Shown here: positions 1-7,993 of the stretch, in pieces | Layout: every line of letters begins with the position of its first letter | How positions within the stretch are numbered: position 1 is the stretch's first letter | Assembly: GCA_022711695.1 (NCBI GenBank) | Contig: JAKLEJ010000137.1 | Location: 1 to 8,221, forward strand | Length of the DNA: 8,221 bases | Source of the DNA: Verrucomicrobiota bacterium | Lineage (GTDB): Bacteria; Verrucomicrobiota; Verrucomicrobiia; Limisphaerales; JACRJZ01 | Direction of reading: 5' to 3' | Made by a program: the position numbers and the translations under genes | Notes under the pieces: generated by a model | What the model was told of the DNA's origin: nothing | Databases searched by the model: none | What the model saw: the letters and a program-made list of their open reading frames with translations, nothing else

Positions 1-208
1 GGCGGCGGCATTCAGAACTCTTGGCTTCATGGCATGCATGACGCATCCAGCGGAGGCGACTCGATGGCGATTCCATCCTCACGCCGCAGCATTTCTGCCG
101 GTCATGGCAACCTGGCGGAGAAGAAAGAAGGTCTGGCGAGAAGTCAGGCTCTTCCCGAAAGTGCCCTGCGATGGCTGACAATTGGTTGTGCGATGGCTCC
201 CGACGCTG

Positions 209-271
209 AATTCCTGAGATCCCCCATACCCCCCGCCGCCCCATTCGAGCGGCGTTGAGATTCTCAGAATT
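209..271. repeat. Imperfect nested inverted repeat
   Basis: The outer arms are AATTCCTGAGA (209-219) and TCTCAGAATT (262-271), complementary except for one extra C in the left arm. Nested inside is a perfect 6-bp stem, CGCCGC (234-239) with GCGGCG (249-254), around a 9-nt loop. No T-run follows on either strand, so it does not look like an ordinary intrinsic terminator. It could be a structured RNA, a repeat element or chance. Only the pairing itself is seen. Confidence 0.4.
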
Positions 272-588
272 ACTCTAACGAAGACTATATGCTCCAAACG
301 CTCCGGGAGCAAGGGTTTTCTCTCTGACTGTCGTGTAGTTTTCAAAAGGCGAAAAATGGGGGCGTGTAGTGAGCAGAAGGAGAGGCGGTCATCGGGGGGG
401 TTGAGAAGAGAACGAGGGGTTGGCGTTTTGGATGAGGCTGGGCGGCCAGGACAGAGTGGTTTCACGAGCAATACCCTTCTCGTGTCTCCCCGAAAGCGAG
501 GTCGGCTCGCCAGCCCCGGCCCCGGACCCTCCGAACGCAACGGAGCGTGCCGCATTTGCCGCCGGAAGGCACGCCCACAGAGGGAAAC

Positions 589-616
589 CGCTAATCTTCG
601 CTAATTGTGCGCTAAT
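589..616. repeat. Three direct copies of CGCTAAT, spaced 10-11 nt
   Basis: The heptamer CGCTAAT occurs at 589-595, 599-605 and 610-616, with start-to-start distances of 10 and 11 nt, close to one helical turn. The copies therefore lie on the same face of the DNA. Directly to the right is a second triplet whose core, ATCAGCG, differs by one base from the reverse complement of this unit. Non-coding dispersed repeats of this short type are plausible in this kind of genome. A protein-binding array is the alternative. Confidence 0.6.
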
Positions 617-618
617 AA

Positions 619-647
619 GATCAGCGTGAGATCAGCGCCGATCAGCG
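619..647. repeat. Three direct copies of GATCAGCG, spaced 10-11 nt
   Basis: GATCAGCG occurs at 619-626, 630-637 and 640-647, with start-to-start distances of 11 and 10 nt. On the minus strand each copy reads CGCTGATC. Its CGCTGAT part can pair with the ATTAGCG units of the neighbouring triplet through six Watson-Crick pairs and one G-U wobble. A minus-strand transcript running past the lipoprotein gene could fold the two triplets into one long interrupted hairpin. Confidence 0.6.
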
Positions 648-653
648 GTTCAA

Positions 654-687
654 GACTCCGGGCGGAATGGCCGGTTGGCCAGGAGTC
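654..687. repeat. Two-tier inverted repeat downstream of the lipoprotein gene
   Basis: The outer arms GACTCC (654-659) and GGAGTC (682-687) are perfectly complementary. The inner arms TGGCC (668-672) and GGCCA (677-681) enclose a 4-nt loop. On the left the two stems are separated by an 8-nt bulge, while on the right they stack directly. The structure lies about 70 nt past the end of the lipoprotein gene in its direction of transcription. It may help protect or end that transcript, but no T-run follows it. Confidence 0.35.
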
Positions 688-744
688 AGGGGATTTCGGG
701 CAGGCGGCTAATCCGACGCCCGGCGGGCGGCGCGGCGCGCGGAA

Positions 745-768
745 GCAGGCCCGGCCTACCGGGCCTGC
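745..768 (-). terminator. Hairpin enclosing the lipoprotein stop codon, probable terminator
   Basis: Plus-strand arms GCAGGCCCGG (745-754) and CCGGGCCTGC (759-768) form a perfect 10-bp GC-rich stem around a 4-nt loop. On the minus strand the loop is TAGG and contains the TAG stop codon of the lipoprotein gene (756-758). The right arm encodes that protein's last residues, Gln-Ala-Arg. After the stem the minus strand continues TTCC, which is a poor U-tract. It could act as a weak or factor-assisted terminator, or as a 3' end stabiliser. The stem is certain from the sequence; the function is inferred. Confidence 0.55.
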
Positions 769-1208
769 ATGAACTTCTTGCTGACCTGTTCGCCGTTGAT
801 CTCGTAGCGCCAACCGGCCAGGACGGTCACAGTGTTGGTGAGGAGTCTGACGCGGCGCTCGTGTTCCATGGTCCCGCCGCCCAAGACCAAAACGCTGGTG
901 GTCTTTCCGCTGGTGTTGCTGGAGAGCACCTTCTCGCTCTCCGAGAATTGCACCGTATCCAGCACCATCCGGCACACCACCTCGTATTGGCCGGGCTTCA
1001 CGCGGTAATCCCGGTCGGGCTTGACGCTGTGGCCGTCGAAGGTCTTCACCACCGGCTGGTCCGGGAAGGCATCGGGCGCCGCGGCGAACCGCACCAGCGC
1101 GAACGGTTCGGAGGCGGAGGGTTGGTTGTCAACGTGCGCGCAACCCGCGAGCGCCAGCGCGGCCACGGCCGGCCAGCGCGCCAACAGGGCGAGAGCGATT
1201 CTTCTCAT
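756..1208 (-). CDS. Small lipoprotein of unknown function
   Basis: This 150-residue protein starts with a lipoprotein signal peptide: Met-Arg-Arg, a hydrophobic stretch to about residue 21, then the lipobox Leu20-Ala-Gly-Cys23. Cys23 would be lipidated, placing the protein on a membrane facing the periplasm. The mature part (about 127 residues) has no domain I recognise. It looks beta-rich, with a KPGQYEV segment near residue 71, a Ser/Thr-rich stretch and a basic C-terminus. I chose ATG 1208 because it places the Arg pair directly before the hydrophobic core. However, a GGAGG at 1229-1233 sits 20 nt upstream of it and only 5 nt from an in-frame CTG at 1223, so a non-ATG start adding five residues is possible. 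The gene stands alone, divergent from the operon, and ends inside a hairpin. The signal and lipobox support a real gene; no function can be assigned. Confidence 0.72.
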   Translation of the reverse strand: MRRIALALLARWPAVAALALAGCAHVDNQPSASEPFALVRFAAAPDAFPDQPVVKTFDGHSVKPDRDYRVKPGQYEVVCRMVLDTVQFSESEKVLSSNTSGKTTSVLVLGGGTMEHERRVRLLTNTVTVLAGWRYEINGEQVSKKFMQAR

Positions 1209-1235
1209 GATTCGTATGAACAGGAAACCCTCCGC

Positions 1236-1265
1236 AAGGTAACAAGGCGCCTGTGGCCGATGCAA
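1236..1265 (-). promoter_or_regulatory. Possible promoter of the lipoprotein gene
   Basis: Read on the minus strand, TTGCAT (1265-1260) and TACCTT (1241-1236) are separated by 18 nt and resemble -35 and -10 boxes, each matching the consensus at three of six positions. A TG preceding TACCTT by one base gives an extended -10. The predicted transcript would begin close to the GGAGG at 1229-1233. The match is weak and the call is by position and pattern only. Confidence 0.22.
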
Positions 1266-1395
1266 GCCACACGAGCAAACCGGAATCCCAGCCTGACATC
1301 ACGTTGCCGCTGCAGAGAGGCGCCGCTGCGTCATGCAGAGCGCGGGCGGGGCGCGTCCTCGGTGCGCGCCGCGGTCCGCCGACAACTCTCCGAAC

Positions 1396-1417
1396 GGCGC
1401 GCAGAGGACTGCGCGCC
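1396..1417. repeat. Perfect 9-bp inverted repeat upstream of the operon
   Basis: GGCGCGCAG (1396-1404) and CTGCGCGCC (1409-1417) are exact reverse complements separated by AGGA. The repeat lies about 90 nt before the start of the first URO-D-family gene. It could be an operator for a dimeric regulator, a REP-like dispersed palindrome, or a hairpin in a leader RNA. No T-run follows immediately, so a terminator or attenuator is less likely. Confidence 0.5.
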
Positions 1418-1506
1418 CCACCTCAAGCGCGGATTCGGTTTTCCTTGAAGTTGGCCGGCGAGGCGCGCAGCATGTTCGGGTTCACAATGTGTTGCACGGC
1501 CGAGGG

Positions 1507-2628
1507 ATGACTTCGAAAGAACGAATGCTGCGGGCGTTGAACCGCGAGAAGCCGGACCGGCTTCCGGTGACGGTTCACCAGTGGCAGCAGTATCACCTGG
1601 ACAAATACCTCGGCGGCGTGGACGCGCTCGAGGCGTTCCGGGTGTGCGGTTTGGATGCCTCGATTCAACACCTCGAGCCCATGGGCCAGTTCTGGGCGCA
1701 CGACGGCCCCGGGCTTGTGGCGCACTCGCCCGAATGGGTCGAGGAAATCCGCGTGCTCCGGGACACTCCGGACGACCTGGCGCTGCTCCATGTCATTACC
1801 ACGCCCGGCGGCCAGCTCACCTACCGGACCGGCGCCAACCGGATGACCACCTGGATCACCGAACACTTGATCAAGAAGCCCGACGACCTCGAACTGATCG
1901 AGCGTTACCTGCCCGTGGGCAGGCTGGACAAGAAAGCTGTCGCCGCCGAATACGAGCGGGTGGGCGATGCGGGCATCCTGCGCGGGTTCGTCTGGGGGGA
2001 CCAGGCCGGATGCTGGCAGCACGCCTGCTGCCTGATGCCGGCCGAGGAACTGATGCTCAAATGCGCGGATGACCCGGCGTGGGTGCACCGGTTGCTTGAG
2101 GCCTTGCTGCAACGCAAGCTGCATTTCATCCAGGAATCGCTGACCGGCGCCCGGTTCGACCTGGTGGAGACGGGCGGCGGCGCCGGGAGCGACACGGTGA
2201 TCTCGCCGGCGTTGCACCGGGAATTCTGCCTGCCCTACGACCGCCAGATGCACGACGCGCTGCACCGGGCGGGGCACCGGGCCGCCTACCACACCTGCGG
2301 CGGCATGATGCACATCCTGGAGCTGATTCTCGAAAACGGCGCCGACGCCTCGGAGACGTTGTCGCCCCCGGGCGTGGGCGGCAACATTACCGAGCCCTCG
2401 CGGGTGCGGGCGGTGTTCGGCGGGAAGGTGGCGATGATCGGCGGCCTGGACCAGTTTGGGATCCTCGGAACCGGCGCCCCGGAGGACATCGCGCGCGAGG
2501 TTCGCAGGCTGTTCGAAGGATTCGGGTCGGAAGACGGCTATATTTGCTCGGCGTCGGACCATTTCTTCGAAGCGCCGGTGAGCAACCTCAAAGTCTTCGC
2601 CGAGGCGGGCCGCGAGTGCGTCTATTGA
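1507..2628 (+). CDS. URO-D-family protein A (MtaA/CmuA-like methyltransferase fold, incomplete zinc site)
   Basis: This 373-residue protein belongs to the uroporphyrinogen decarboxylase superfamily, a TIM-barrel fold shared by HemE and the methyl-corrinoid methyltransferases MtaA, MtbA and CmuA. Family signs are the N-terminus MTSKERMLRALNREKPDRLP, an ETGGGAGSDTVISP segment (221-234), YHTCGG (261-266), GGLDQF (312-317) and a C-terminal SASDHFFEAPVSNLK. It lacks the N-terminal arginine-rich substrate motif of true HemE, so haem synthesis is unlikely. His262-x-Cys264 matches the first two zinc ligands of the methyltransferases, but the expected third Cys is Ile311. It may therefore bind zinc poorly, use another ligand, or be a partner subunit of the next gene's product. 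ATG 1507 is chosen because protein B also begins MTS-x-ER and the upstream extension is not protein-like. A GAGGG directly abuts the start, too close for normal spacing. It is the first gene of the operon. Fold confidence is high; the reaction is unknown. Confidence 0.9.
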   Translation: MTSKERMLRALNREKPDRLPVTVHQWQQYHLDKYLGGVDALEAFRVCGLDASIQHLEPMGQFWAHDGPGLVAHSPEWVEEIRVLRDTPDDLALLHVITTPGGQLTYRTGANRMTTWITEHLIKKPDDLELIERYLPVGRLDKKAVAAEYERVGDAGILRGFVWGDQAGCWQHACCLMPAEELMLKCADDPAWVHRLLEALLQRKLHFIQESLTGARFDLVETGGGAGSDTVISPALHREFCLPYDRQMHDALHRAGHRAAYHTCGGMMHILELILENGADASETLSPPGVGGNITEPSRVRAVFGGKVAMIGGLDQFGILGTGAPEDIAREVRRLFEGFGSEDGYICSASDHFFEAPVSNLKVFAEAGRECVY

Positions 2629-2629
2629 C

Positions 2630-3730
2630 ATGACCTCTCGCGAGCGAGTCCGGACAGTTTTCGCGCATGAGGAGCCGGACCACGTTCCATGTTGGTGCGG
2701 GGCCTCGCCCGGATTCCTGGCCAAGGCCCAGCGCCAGCTTGGGCTGGAAACCGCCGAACAGGCGCTGGTCCGCTTCGGCGACGATTTTCGGCGGGTGTGG
2801 GCGCGGTATGCCGGCCCGCCGGAGCGCAGCCCGGACCAGGGCCTGCCGTCGGGGGCCGCCTGCCGCACGGTTTTCGGCGTCGTGCACAAGGGCTGCGGCT
2901 GCGGCATGCCCATCAACCCGCCGCTGGCCGGCGCCTCGCTGGCGGAAATCGAGGCTTACGCCTGGCCCGAGCCGGACTGGATGGACGTCTCGACAGTGCG
3001 GCGCCAGGCGCTGGCGTGGCGGGGCGAGCATGCGATCCTGGGCGGCGATTGGTCCCCCTTCTGGCACGACGCCAACGAGGTGGTGGGCATGGAGCGCCTG
3101 ATGATCCTGATGCGCGAGGACCCGGCGGTGGTGGACGCGGTCATGAGCCGCGCGGCGGATTATTACCTGGAAGTCAACCGCCGGATCTTCGACGCCGCCG
3201 CGGACGCGATCGACGTGTTCTTCATCGGGAACGATTTTGGCTCGCAGGCGGGGCCGTTGATCGGCGAGACGGCCTTTCGGCGGTTTGTGCTGCCGCATTT
3301 GCGGCGGCTCTGCGGGCTGGGACACGATTACGGGCTCAAGGTGATGATGCACTGTTGCGGCGGGTTTGCGCCCCTGATTCCGGCAATGATCGAAGCCGGG
3401 CTGGACGGGTTGCAGGCGCTGCAACCTTCGGCGCGCGGCATGGAGCCGGCCCGGCTCAAGGCCGACTTCGGCGACAAGCTGGTCCTCTGCGGCGGCATCG
3501 ATTCCCAACACGCGCTGATCGAAGGCAACCCGGCCACCGTGCGCGACATCACCCGCCGCACCCTCGAAATCCTCAAGCCCGGCGGCGGCTACATTTTGTC
3601 GGCGAGCCACGATTTTATCCTGGAAGAGACCCCCGTGGAGAACGTCCTGGCGATGTTCGACGCCGGGAAGGAGTTTGGCGTCTACGCGCGCCCGACGGCG
3701 CCCCCGGAAACGTCCTCTGCCAAGCCATGA
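2630..3730 (+). CDS. URO-D-family protein B (MtaA/CmuA-like methyltransferase, complete H-x-C...C site)
   Basis: This 366-residue paralogue of protein A starts one base after A's stop codon. It opens MTSRERVRTVFAHEEPDHVP, like many corrinoid-dependent methyltransferase-type URO-D proteins, and lacks the HemE N-terminal motif. His241-x-Cys243 (in MMHCCGG) and Cys287 (in LCGGID) fit the H-x-C...C zinc site that in MtaA/CmuA activates a thiol such as coenzyme M to accept a methyl group from a corrinoid. Residues 196-203 (VFFIGNDF) and 323-328 (LSASHD) match conserved barrel-end motifs. Extra cysteines cluster at 21-23 and 89-91. The substrate is unknown, and no corrinoid-binding protein or reactivator is nearby. 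A methyl transfer or demethylation reaction is an inference from the ligands. The upstream sequence lacks a clear Shine-Dalgarno site, so translation probably depends on ribosomes finishing gene A. Its last base pairs overlap the symporter start. Confidence 0.92.
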   Translation: MTSRERVRTVFAHEEPDHVPCWCGASPGFLAKAQRQLGLETAEQALVRFGDDFRRVWARYAGPPERSPDQGLPSGAACRTVFGVVHKGCGCGMPINPPLAGASLAEIEAYAWPEPDWMDVSTVRRQALAWRGEHAILGGDWSPFWHDANEVVGMERLMILMREDPAVVDAVMSRAADYYLEVNRRIFDAAADAIDVFFIGNDFGSQAGPLIGETAFRRFVLPHLRRLCGLGHDYGLKVMMHCCGGFAPLIPAMIEAGLDGLQALQPSARGMEPARLKADFGDKLVLCGGIDSQHALIEGNPATVRDITRRTLEILKPGGGYILSASHDFILEETPVENVLAMFDAGKEFGVYARPTAPPETSSAKP

Positions 3731-5487
3731 ACCTGCATCCGATCGACCTGGGCATCGTGCTGATCTACATGGCGGCCATGGCAGCCGTCGGCTTCTGGGT
3801 GCGCGCCCAGGCCACCAAAAAGCTCGATTCCTACTACCTGGCCGACCGGAATGTGCCCTGGTGGATGCTCGGGCTGTCGGGGTGTTCGAGCTACATCGAC
3901 GTGACCGGCACCATGGCGATGGTTGGCGTGCTGTTCTATCTCGGGCTCAAGTCCATCTGGCTGACACACATCTTCTGGGGCTGGCTGATGATCTGTTTCT
4001 ACATGGCGTTTCAGGCAAAATACATCCGGCGCTCGGGCGTGATGACCTTTGCCGAATGGAACGAGACCCGGTTCGGGCCGACGCGCGACACCGAGTACGC
4101 CCGGCTGGCGGCGGCGATCTTCCTGCTGGCTCTGATGGTGTTCAACCTCATGTACACCGCGGTCGGCACCGGGAAGTTCGTCGAGGCATTCCTGCCGTTC
4201 GAACGGTGGCAATCGATCCTGCTGGTGTTCGGCGTCGTGGGCGTCTATGCCATCCTGGGCGGCTTCTTCGGGGTCATCCTGACGGATGTCTTCCAGACGG
4301 CGTTGATCGCTGTCGGAGCAGTGATCCTGACGGCGATGGCTTTTCAAATCCAGGGGGATGCCGGCGTGACGGCGCTCAAGCCGGCCGGGTGGAGTTCGCT
4401 GGTGCCTGCCTGGTCGCTGTGGGAGGGCTACCAGGCCGCGGCGCCTCAAAGCTACCAGCATTACCAGGCCTTTGGCCCGCTGCTGCTGGCCGGCTTCTTC
4501 TGGCTGATCTTCCGGGTGCTGGCGGGGCCGAACGTGTGGGACTTCCAGTTCTTCCTGAGCACGCGCAGTCCGCGGGACGCCTCGCTGGCGGCCGGGGTCT
4601 GGACGGTGGGCTACACGCTGCGGTGGTTCATCGGGATCGCCTTCATGGTGCTGGGCGTCTTCTATTTCGGCGGGGAGCGGCAGTTTGACGCCGAGCGCGT
4701 CATGCCGCTGGTGTTGCGGCGGCTGCCGGTGGGCATGCAGGGCGTGTTCCTGGCGGTGCTGCTGGCCGCGCTCATGTCCACGCTCAGCGCCATGATCAAC
4801 GTCACCAGCTCGGTGATCCTGAACGATTTTCTGAAGCGCTACCTGGCTCGCGGCCGTCCGGAGAAGCAACTGGTGCGCTGGGGACAAGCCGCCTCGCTGG
4901 GGGTCCTCCTGCTGGCGGCGTTTCTGAGCCTGTTCTTCAAGGACGTGGTCTCGGCGTGGGAAACGATGATCTTCGTGGTGGTGACCATGATTCTTGTGCC
5001 GGCGACGCTGCGATGGCATTGGTGGCGCTACGGCGCGCGCGCGTTTGTCTGGAGCATGGCGGGCACGGCTCTGGTGATCGTCCTGCAGAAGGTCTTTGCC
5101 GGAGGATGGTCGGCCAGCCGCACCCTGGTGTGCGACGTCGCGGCCAGCCTCGTCCTGAGCGTGCTGGCGGGATTCCTGACGCCGCCGGCCCCACTGGAGG
5201 TGCTGACGCGCTTTTACTCGAAAGTGCGGCCCTTCGGGTTCTGGGGCCCCGTGCGCGCCGAGGCGGTGCGGCGGGGGCTCGTGCCGCCCAACGACCGCAT
5301 GCCGCTGCTGGATCTCTGCAACGGCTTCATCACGGTCCTGTTCCAGGGGGCGCTGGCCATCGTGCCGTTCTATCTGCTGCTGAAGCAATGGACCCAGGCG
5401 CTGCTTTGGGGAGGCGCCCTGGCGGCGCTGGGGCTCATCCTGTATCGCACCTGGTATCTTAACCTCCCGTCGCGGGACGAGACCTGA
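3727..5487 (+). CDS. Sodium:solute symporter (SSS/SLC5 family)
   Basis: This is a 586-residue integral membrane protein with about 15 hydrophobic segments. They begin near residues 6, 45, 74, 126, 160, 182, 250, 288, 335, 388, 410, 440, 464, 529 and 556. The SSS signature is visible as YAILGGFFGVILTDVFQTAL (174-193). Ser351-Thr352 in MSTLSAMINVTSS align with the paired serines of the Na2 sodium site in vSGLT. The length fits the larger SSS members, with a soluble loop at about 485-527 before two final helices. It would couple the Na+ gradient to uptake of a small solute. The neighbouring mannosidase suggests a sugar or glycoside, but SSS specificity cannot be read from sequence. ATG 3727 overlaps the preceding TGA as ATGA, indicating translational coupling. 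The same frame is open back to 2689, but that part is a shadow of gene B. Nine bases separate its stop from the mannosidase. Confidence 0.95.
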   Translation: MNLHPIDLGIVLIYMAAMAAVGFWVRAQATKKLDSYYLADRNVPWWMLGLSGCSSYIDVTGTMAMVGVLFYLGLKSIWLTHIFWGWLMICFYMAFQAKYIRRSGVMTFAEWNETRFGPTRDTEYARLAAAIFLLALMVFNLMYTAVGTGKFVEAFLPFERWQSILLVFGVVGVYAILGGFFGVILTDVFQTALIAVGAVILTAMAFQIQGDAGVTALKPAGWSSLVPAWSLWEGYQAAAPQSYQHYQAFGPLLLAGFFWLIFRVLAGPNVWDFQFFLSTRSPRDASLAAGVWTVGYTLRWFIGIAFMVLGVFYFGGERQFDAERVMPLVLRRLPVGMQGVFLAVLLAALMSTLSAMINVTSSVILNDFLKRYLARGRPEKQLVRWGQAASLGVLLLAAFLSLFFKDVVSAWETMIFVVVTMILVPATLRWHWWRYGARAFVWSMAGTALVIVLQKVFAGGWSASRTLVCDVAASLVLSVLAGFLTPPAPLEVLTRFYSKVRPFGFWGPVRAEAVRRGLVPPNDRMPLLDLCNGFITVLFQGALAIVPFYLLLKQWTQALLWGGALAALGLILYRTWYLNLPSRDET

Positions 5488-5496
5488 ACGAACCCG

Positions 5497-7932
5497 ATGC
5501 ACACTCCGACTGTCCACCTGATCTGCAACGCGCACCTGGACCCCGTCTGGCAATGGCGCTGGGAGGAAGGCTGCGCCGAGACCCTCTCGACGTTCGCCAC
5601 GGCGGCCGACCTGATCGAGGAGCATCCCACGCTGATCTTCAATCACAACGAGGCGCTGCTCTACGGCTGGGTCAAGCAGCACGACGGGCCGCTGTTTGCC
5701 CGCATTCAGTCCCTGGTGAAGGCCGGCCGATGGGTGATTAGCGGCGGCTGGCACCTCCAGCCCGATGTGAACCTCCCGGGCACGGAATCGCTCATCCGGC
5801 ACATGGCGCTGGGCCGGCGTTTCTTCCAGGAGCATTTTGGGGCCGCGCCGCGGGTGGCCTACAATTTCGATTCCTTCGGGCACAGCGCCGGGCTGCCGCA
5901 ACTGCTGCGGCAGGCCGGTTTCGAGATGTACCTGCACATGCGGCCGCAGGCCCCGGAACTGGCGCTGCCGGGCGATCTCTACCGGTGGCGCGGCCTGGAC
6001 GGCACGGAAATCCTCGCGTTGCGCATCGCGGTGGGTCTTTACCACACCGAACGCGACAACATCGAGCAGCGGCTGGAGGAAGGCGCGGCCCTCGCGCTCG
6101 AACTCGATCGCGACGTGCCGGTGTTCTGGGGAATCGGCGATCACGGCGGCGGGCCCACCCGCGAAGACCTCCGGCGCATCGACGCGTTCGCGGCGCGGCA
6201 GAAGCGCGTCTCGGTGGTCCACAGCTCGCCGGAGCGGCTCTATGAGGCGCTGAAGCCGGCCGCCGAGGGTGCGGCGGTGGTCAGCGGCGACCTCCAGCGG
6301 GTCTTCACGGGGTGCTACACCTCGCTGGCCCGGGTGAAACGCCAGGCCGTCAGAAGCCTGGCCTCGCTCACCCAGGTGGAAGCGCTGCGGACCGCTGGCT
6401 GGCGCCTGCGGGCGCAACCCTGCCCGGCCGCCGCCCTCGAAGACGCCTGGCGCGATCATCTCTTCAACGACTTCCATGACATCCTGCCCGGCACCTGCAT
6501 CGAGCCGGCCGAGCAGGATGCCCTGGGGCTTTACGCGCGGGTCAACGACACGGTCCGGCGCCTGCGCCTGGAAGCCGCGACTGCCATGAATGCGGGACCG
6601 AAACGGCCCGCTTACATCCCGCTCACCGTGCTGAACGCAAACCCCGCCTGCCGGACCGCGCCGGTGGAAGTCGAGTGCATGCTGGATCTCCGTCCCAAAT
6701 GGTCGGGGACCTGGCGGCTGCGCTTGTTCGACCTGGAAGGCCGCGAAGCGCCCTGCCAGGAGGAGCAGCCCGAGTCGCTGCTGCCGTTCAACGGATGGCG
6801 GCGCAAGATCGTCTTCATGGCCGATCTGCCTGCCTTGGGGGCGCAACGTTACCGGATCGAGATCGAGGAGGGCGACCCCGCGCGCCCGGCGGCGCCCCCC
6901 GCCCTGCCCCACCGGTTCGACGACGCGCTCGGGCTCGTGACCTCGCTCGAGCCCGCTCCCGGCGCCCAATGCCTCCGCGGCCCCCTTCTGAAGCCGCTGG
7001 TCATCGAGGACGCCGCGGATTCCTGGGGCACGAACCGCCCCGACTATCGAAAGTTGGTTGGAGAATTCGTCTGCGCGCCGGAAAGCGTCATCCGGGTTGC
7101 CGCCGGCCCCATTCGCACCGTCACGGAGTCCGTTCACCGGTTCGAGCGGAGCGAGATCGTGTGTCACACCCTCGCGTATGCAAGCTTTCCCGCGCTCGAA
7201 TTCCGGCTCCGCATCCACTGGCACGAGGAGCGGCGGCGGTTGAAGCTCTCCATTCCAACGCTTTTGAAAGGCGAGTCGGTGCTCTGCGAGACGCCGGGTG
7301 GGGCATGGTCCCGGCCGGCCGACGGCCAGGAACATGTCCACCGGCGCTGGCTGATTCTCGAGGGCCAGGTTCAAGGGCGCCCCCTGGCGCTGGGGATCGT
7401 GCATGACGGGCTGCATGGCTTCGACGCACTGGATGGCGAACTGCGGCTCTCGGTGTTGCGCGGCGCGGCCTACTGCCATGAACAGGGGTTCCAGATTGCG
7501 GACAGGCCCCGCCGGAAGTTCATGGACCAGGGCGTGCATGAGGTTCGCCTGGCCATCGTGGCGGGCGACCCGGAAACCGTGCGCGAGCGGGTGCACGGCC
7601 TGGCCGACTGGCTGGCAGCCCCGCCGGCCGCCTATTCCCATCTGCCCCTGGGGGCGGCTCCGGCGCCCGCGCCGGACGCGCTCCAGGACCTCCTCGCCTC
7701 TCTTCCCGGAAACATCCATCTGCTGGCGTGCAAGCCCTCCCAGGCCGGCGACGCGGTGGTGGTCCGCTTACAGGAGACCTGCGGGCGCTCCGGCAGTCTT
7801 CGAGCGGGCGGTCCCGGAGGCGCCGAGTTCGGTTTCCGGCCGTTCGAGATCAAAACCCTGCGCCTGGCAGACAACGCCCCCTGGCGCGAGGCGGAGCTGA
7901 TTTCCGAGCGCCCGCTCCAGGGAGACGCGTGA
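5497..7932 (+). CDS. GH38-family alpha-mannosidase, cytoplasmic
   Basis: This 811-residue retaining glycoside hydrolase of family 38 cleaves terminal alpha-linked mannose, forming a covalent intermediate on an Asp. The N-terminal catalytic domain (about 5-250) begins HLICNAHLDPVWQW. His13 and Asp15 match the first two zinc ligands. Asp125 in YNFDSFGHS matches the nucleophile and zinc-binding Asp, and His327 in NDFHDILPGT matches the last zinc ligand. GDHGGGPTRED (214-224) is another family motif. The helical middle domain spans roughly 265-345, and beta-sandwich domains fill the rest to the C-terminus. There is no signal peptide, so it acts in the cytoplasm on imported or internally made mannosides, consistent with the symporter just upstream. 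It is shorter than eukaryotic lysosomal or vacuolar enzymes (about 1000 residues), as is normal for bacterial members. The start is set by the conserved HxDxxW near residue 13. The ribosome binding site is weak. Linkage and aglycone are unknown. Confidence 0.95.
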   Translation: MHTPTVHLICNAHLDPVWQWRWEEGCAETLSTFATAADLIEEHPTLIFNHNEALLYGWVKQHDGPLFARIQSLVKAGRWVISGGWHLQPDVNLPGTESLIRHMALGRRFFQEHFGAAPRVAYNFDSFGHSAGLPQLLRQAGFEMYLHMRPQAPELALPGDLYRWRGLDGTEILALRIAVGLYHTERDNIEQRLEEGAALALELDRDVPVFWGIGDHGGGPTREDLRRIDAFAARQKRVSVVHSSPERLYEALKPAAEGAAVVSGDLQRVFTGCYTSLARVKRQAVRSLASLTQVEALRTAGWRLRAQPCPAAALEDAWRDHLFNDFHDILPGTCIEPAEQDALGLYARVNDTVRRLRLEAATAMNAGPKRPAYIPLTVLNANPACRTAPVEVECMLDLRPKWSGTWRLRLFDLEGREAPCQEEQPESLLPFNGWRRKIVFMADLPALGAQRYRIEIEEGDPARPAAPPALPHRFDDALGLVTSLEPAPGAQCLRGPLLKPLVIEDAADSWGTNRPDYRKLVGEFVCAPESVIRVAAGPIRTVTESVHRFERSEIVCHTLAYASFPALEFRLRIHWHEERRRLKLSIPTLLKGESVLCETPGGAWSRPADGQEHVHRRWLILEGQVQGRPLALGIVHDGLHGFDALDGELRLSVLRGAAYCHEQGFQIADRPRRKFMDQGVHEVRLAIVAGDPETVRERVHGLADWLAAPPAAYSHLPLGAAPAPAPDALQDLLASLPGNIHLLACKPSQAGDAVVVRLQETCGRSGSLRAGGPGGAEFGFRPFEIKTLRLADNAPWREAELISERPLQGDA

Positions 7933-7936
7933 CTCC

Positions 7937-7955
7937 AGGCCGAGGCCGGCTTTTT
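7937..7955 (+). terminator. Weak intrinsic terminator after the operon
   Basis: Starting 4 nt past the mannosidase stop, AGGCCG (7937-7942) pairs with CGGCTT (7947-7952) around the 4-nt loop AGGC, with one G-U pair. A run of five T bases (7951-7955) begins within the right arm. The stem is short and the U-tract partly lies in it, so termination may be partial. The location between the operon end and the next gene fits a terminator. Confidence 0.5.
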
Positions 7956-7977
7956 GTGTCGCCGACGCGGGGGGGTC

Positions 7978-7986
7978 TGGCATCAT
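7978..7986 (+). promoter_or_regulatory. Possible extended -10 promoter just before the last gene
   Basis: TG (7978-7979), one base, then CATCAT (7981-7986) resembles an extended -10 element, matching TATAAT at four of six positions. No -35 box is found at normal spacing; TTGTGT at 7954-7959 is 21 nt away. Only seven bases separate the hexamer from ATG 7994, so transcription from it would start at or next to the start codon and give a leaderless mRNA. Confidence 0.25.
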
Positions 7987-7993
7987 CGCCCGC

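Larger units (their letters stand above)
1..755. other. Long intergenic region with repeats, no convincing gene
   Basis: This 755-base stretch contains open frames on both strands, but none looks like a protein: they are Arg/Pro/Gly/Ser-rich, overlap one another, lack a clear ribosome binding site and show no recognisable domain. By eye it has more A/T-rich patches than the genes to the right, for example around 255-350 and 585-625. It holds several inverted repeats and two triplets of short direct repeats, listed separately. It could be the 3' flank of a gene lying left of the window, a decayed gene, or a site of dispersed non-coding repeats. I see no tRNA, rRNA or CRISPR structure in it. 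Confidence 0.6.
1209..1506. other. Divergent intergenic region between the lipoprotein gene and the operon
   Basis: These 298 bases must hold the lipoprotein promoter and, most likely, the promoter of the four-gene operon. For the operon I find only a marginal candidate: TTGAAG at 1445-1450 followed after 17 nt by CAGCAT at 1468-1473, which is a poor -10. A perfect inverted repeat (1396-1417) lies about 30 nt upstream of that. No regulator gene is in the window. The frame of the first operon gene stays open through 1333-1506, but that extension is Arg/Ala/Pro-rich and not protein-like. Confidence 0.45.
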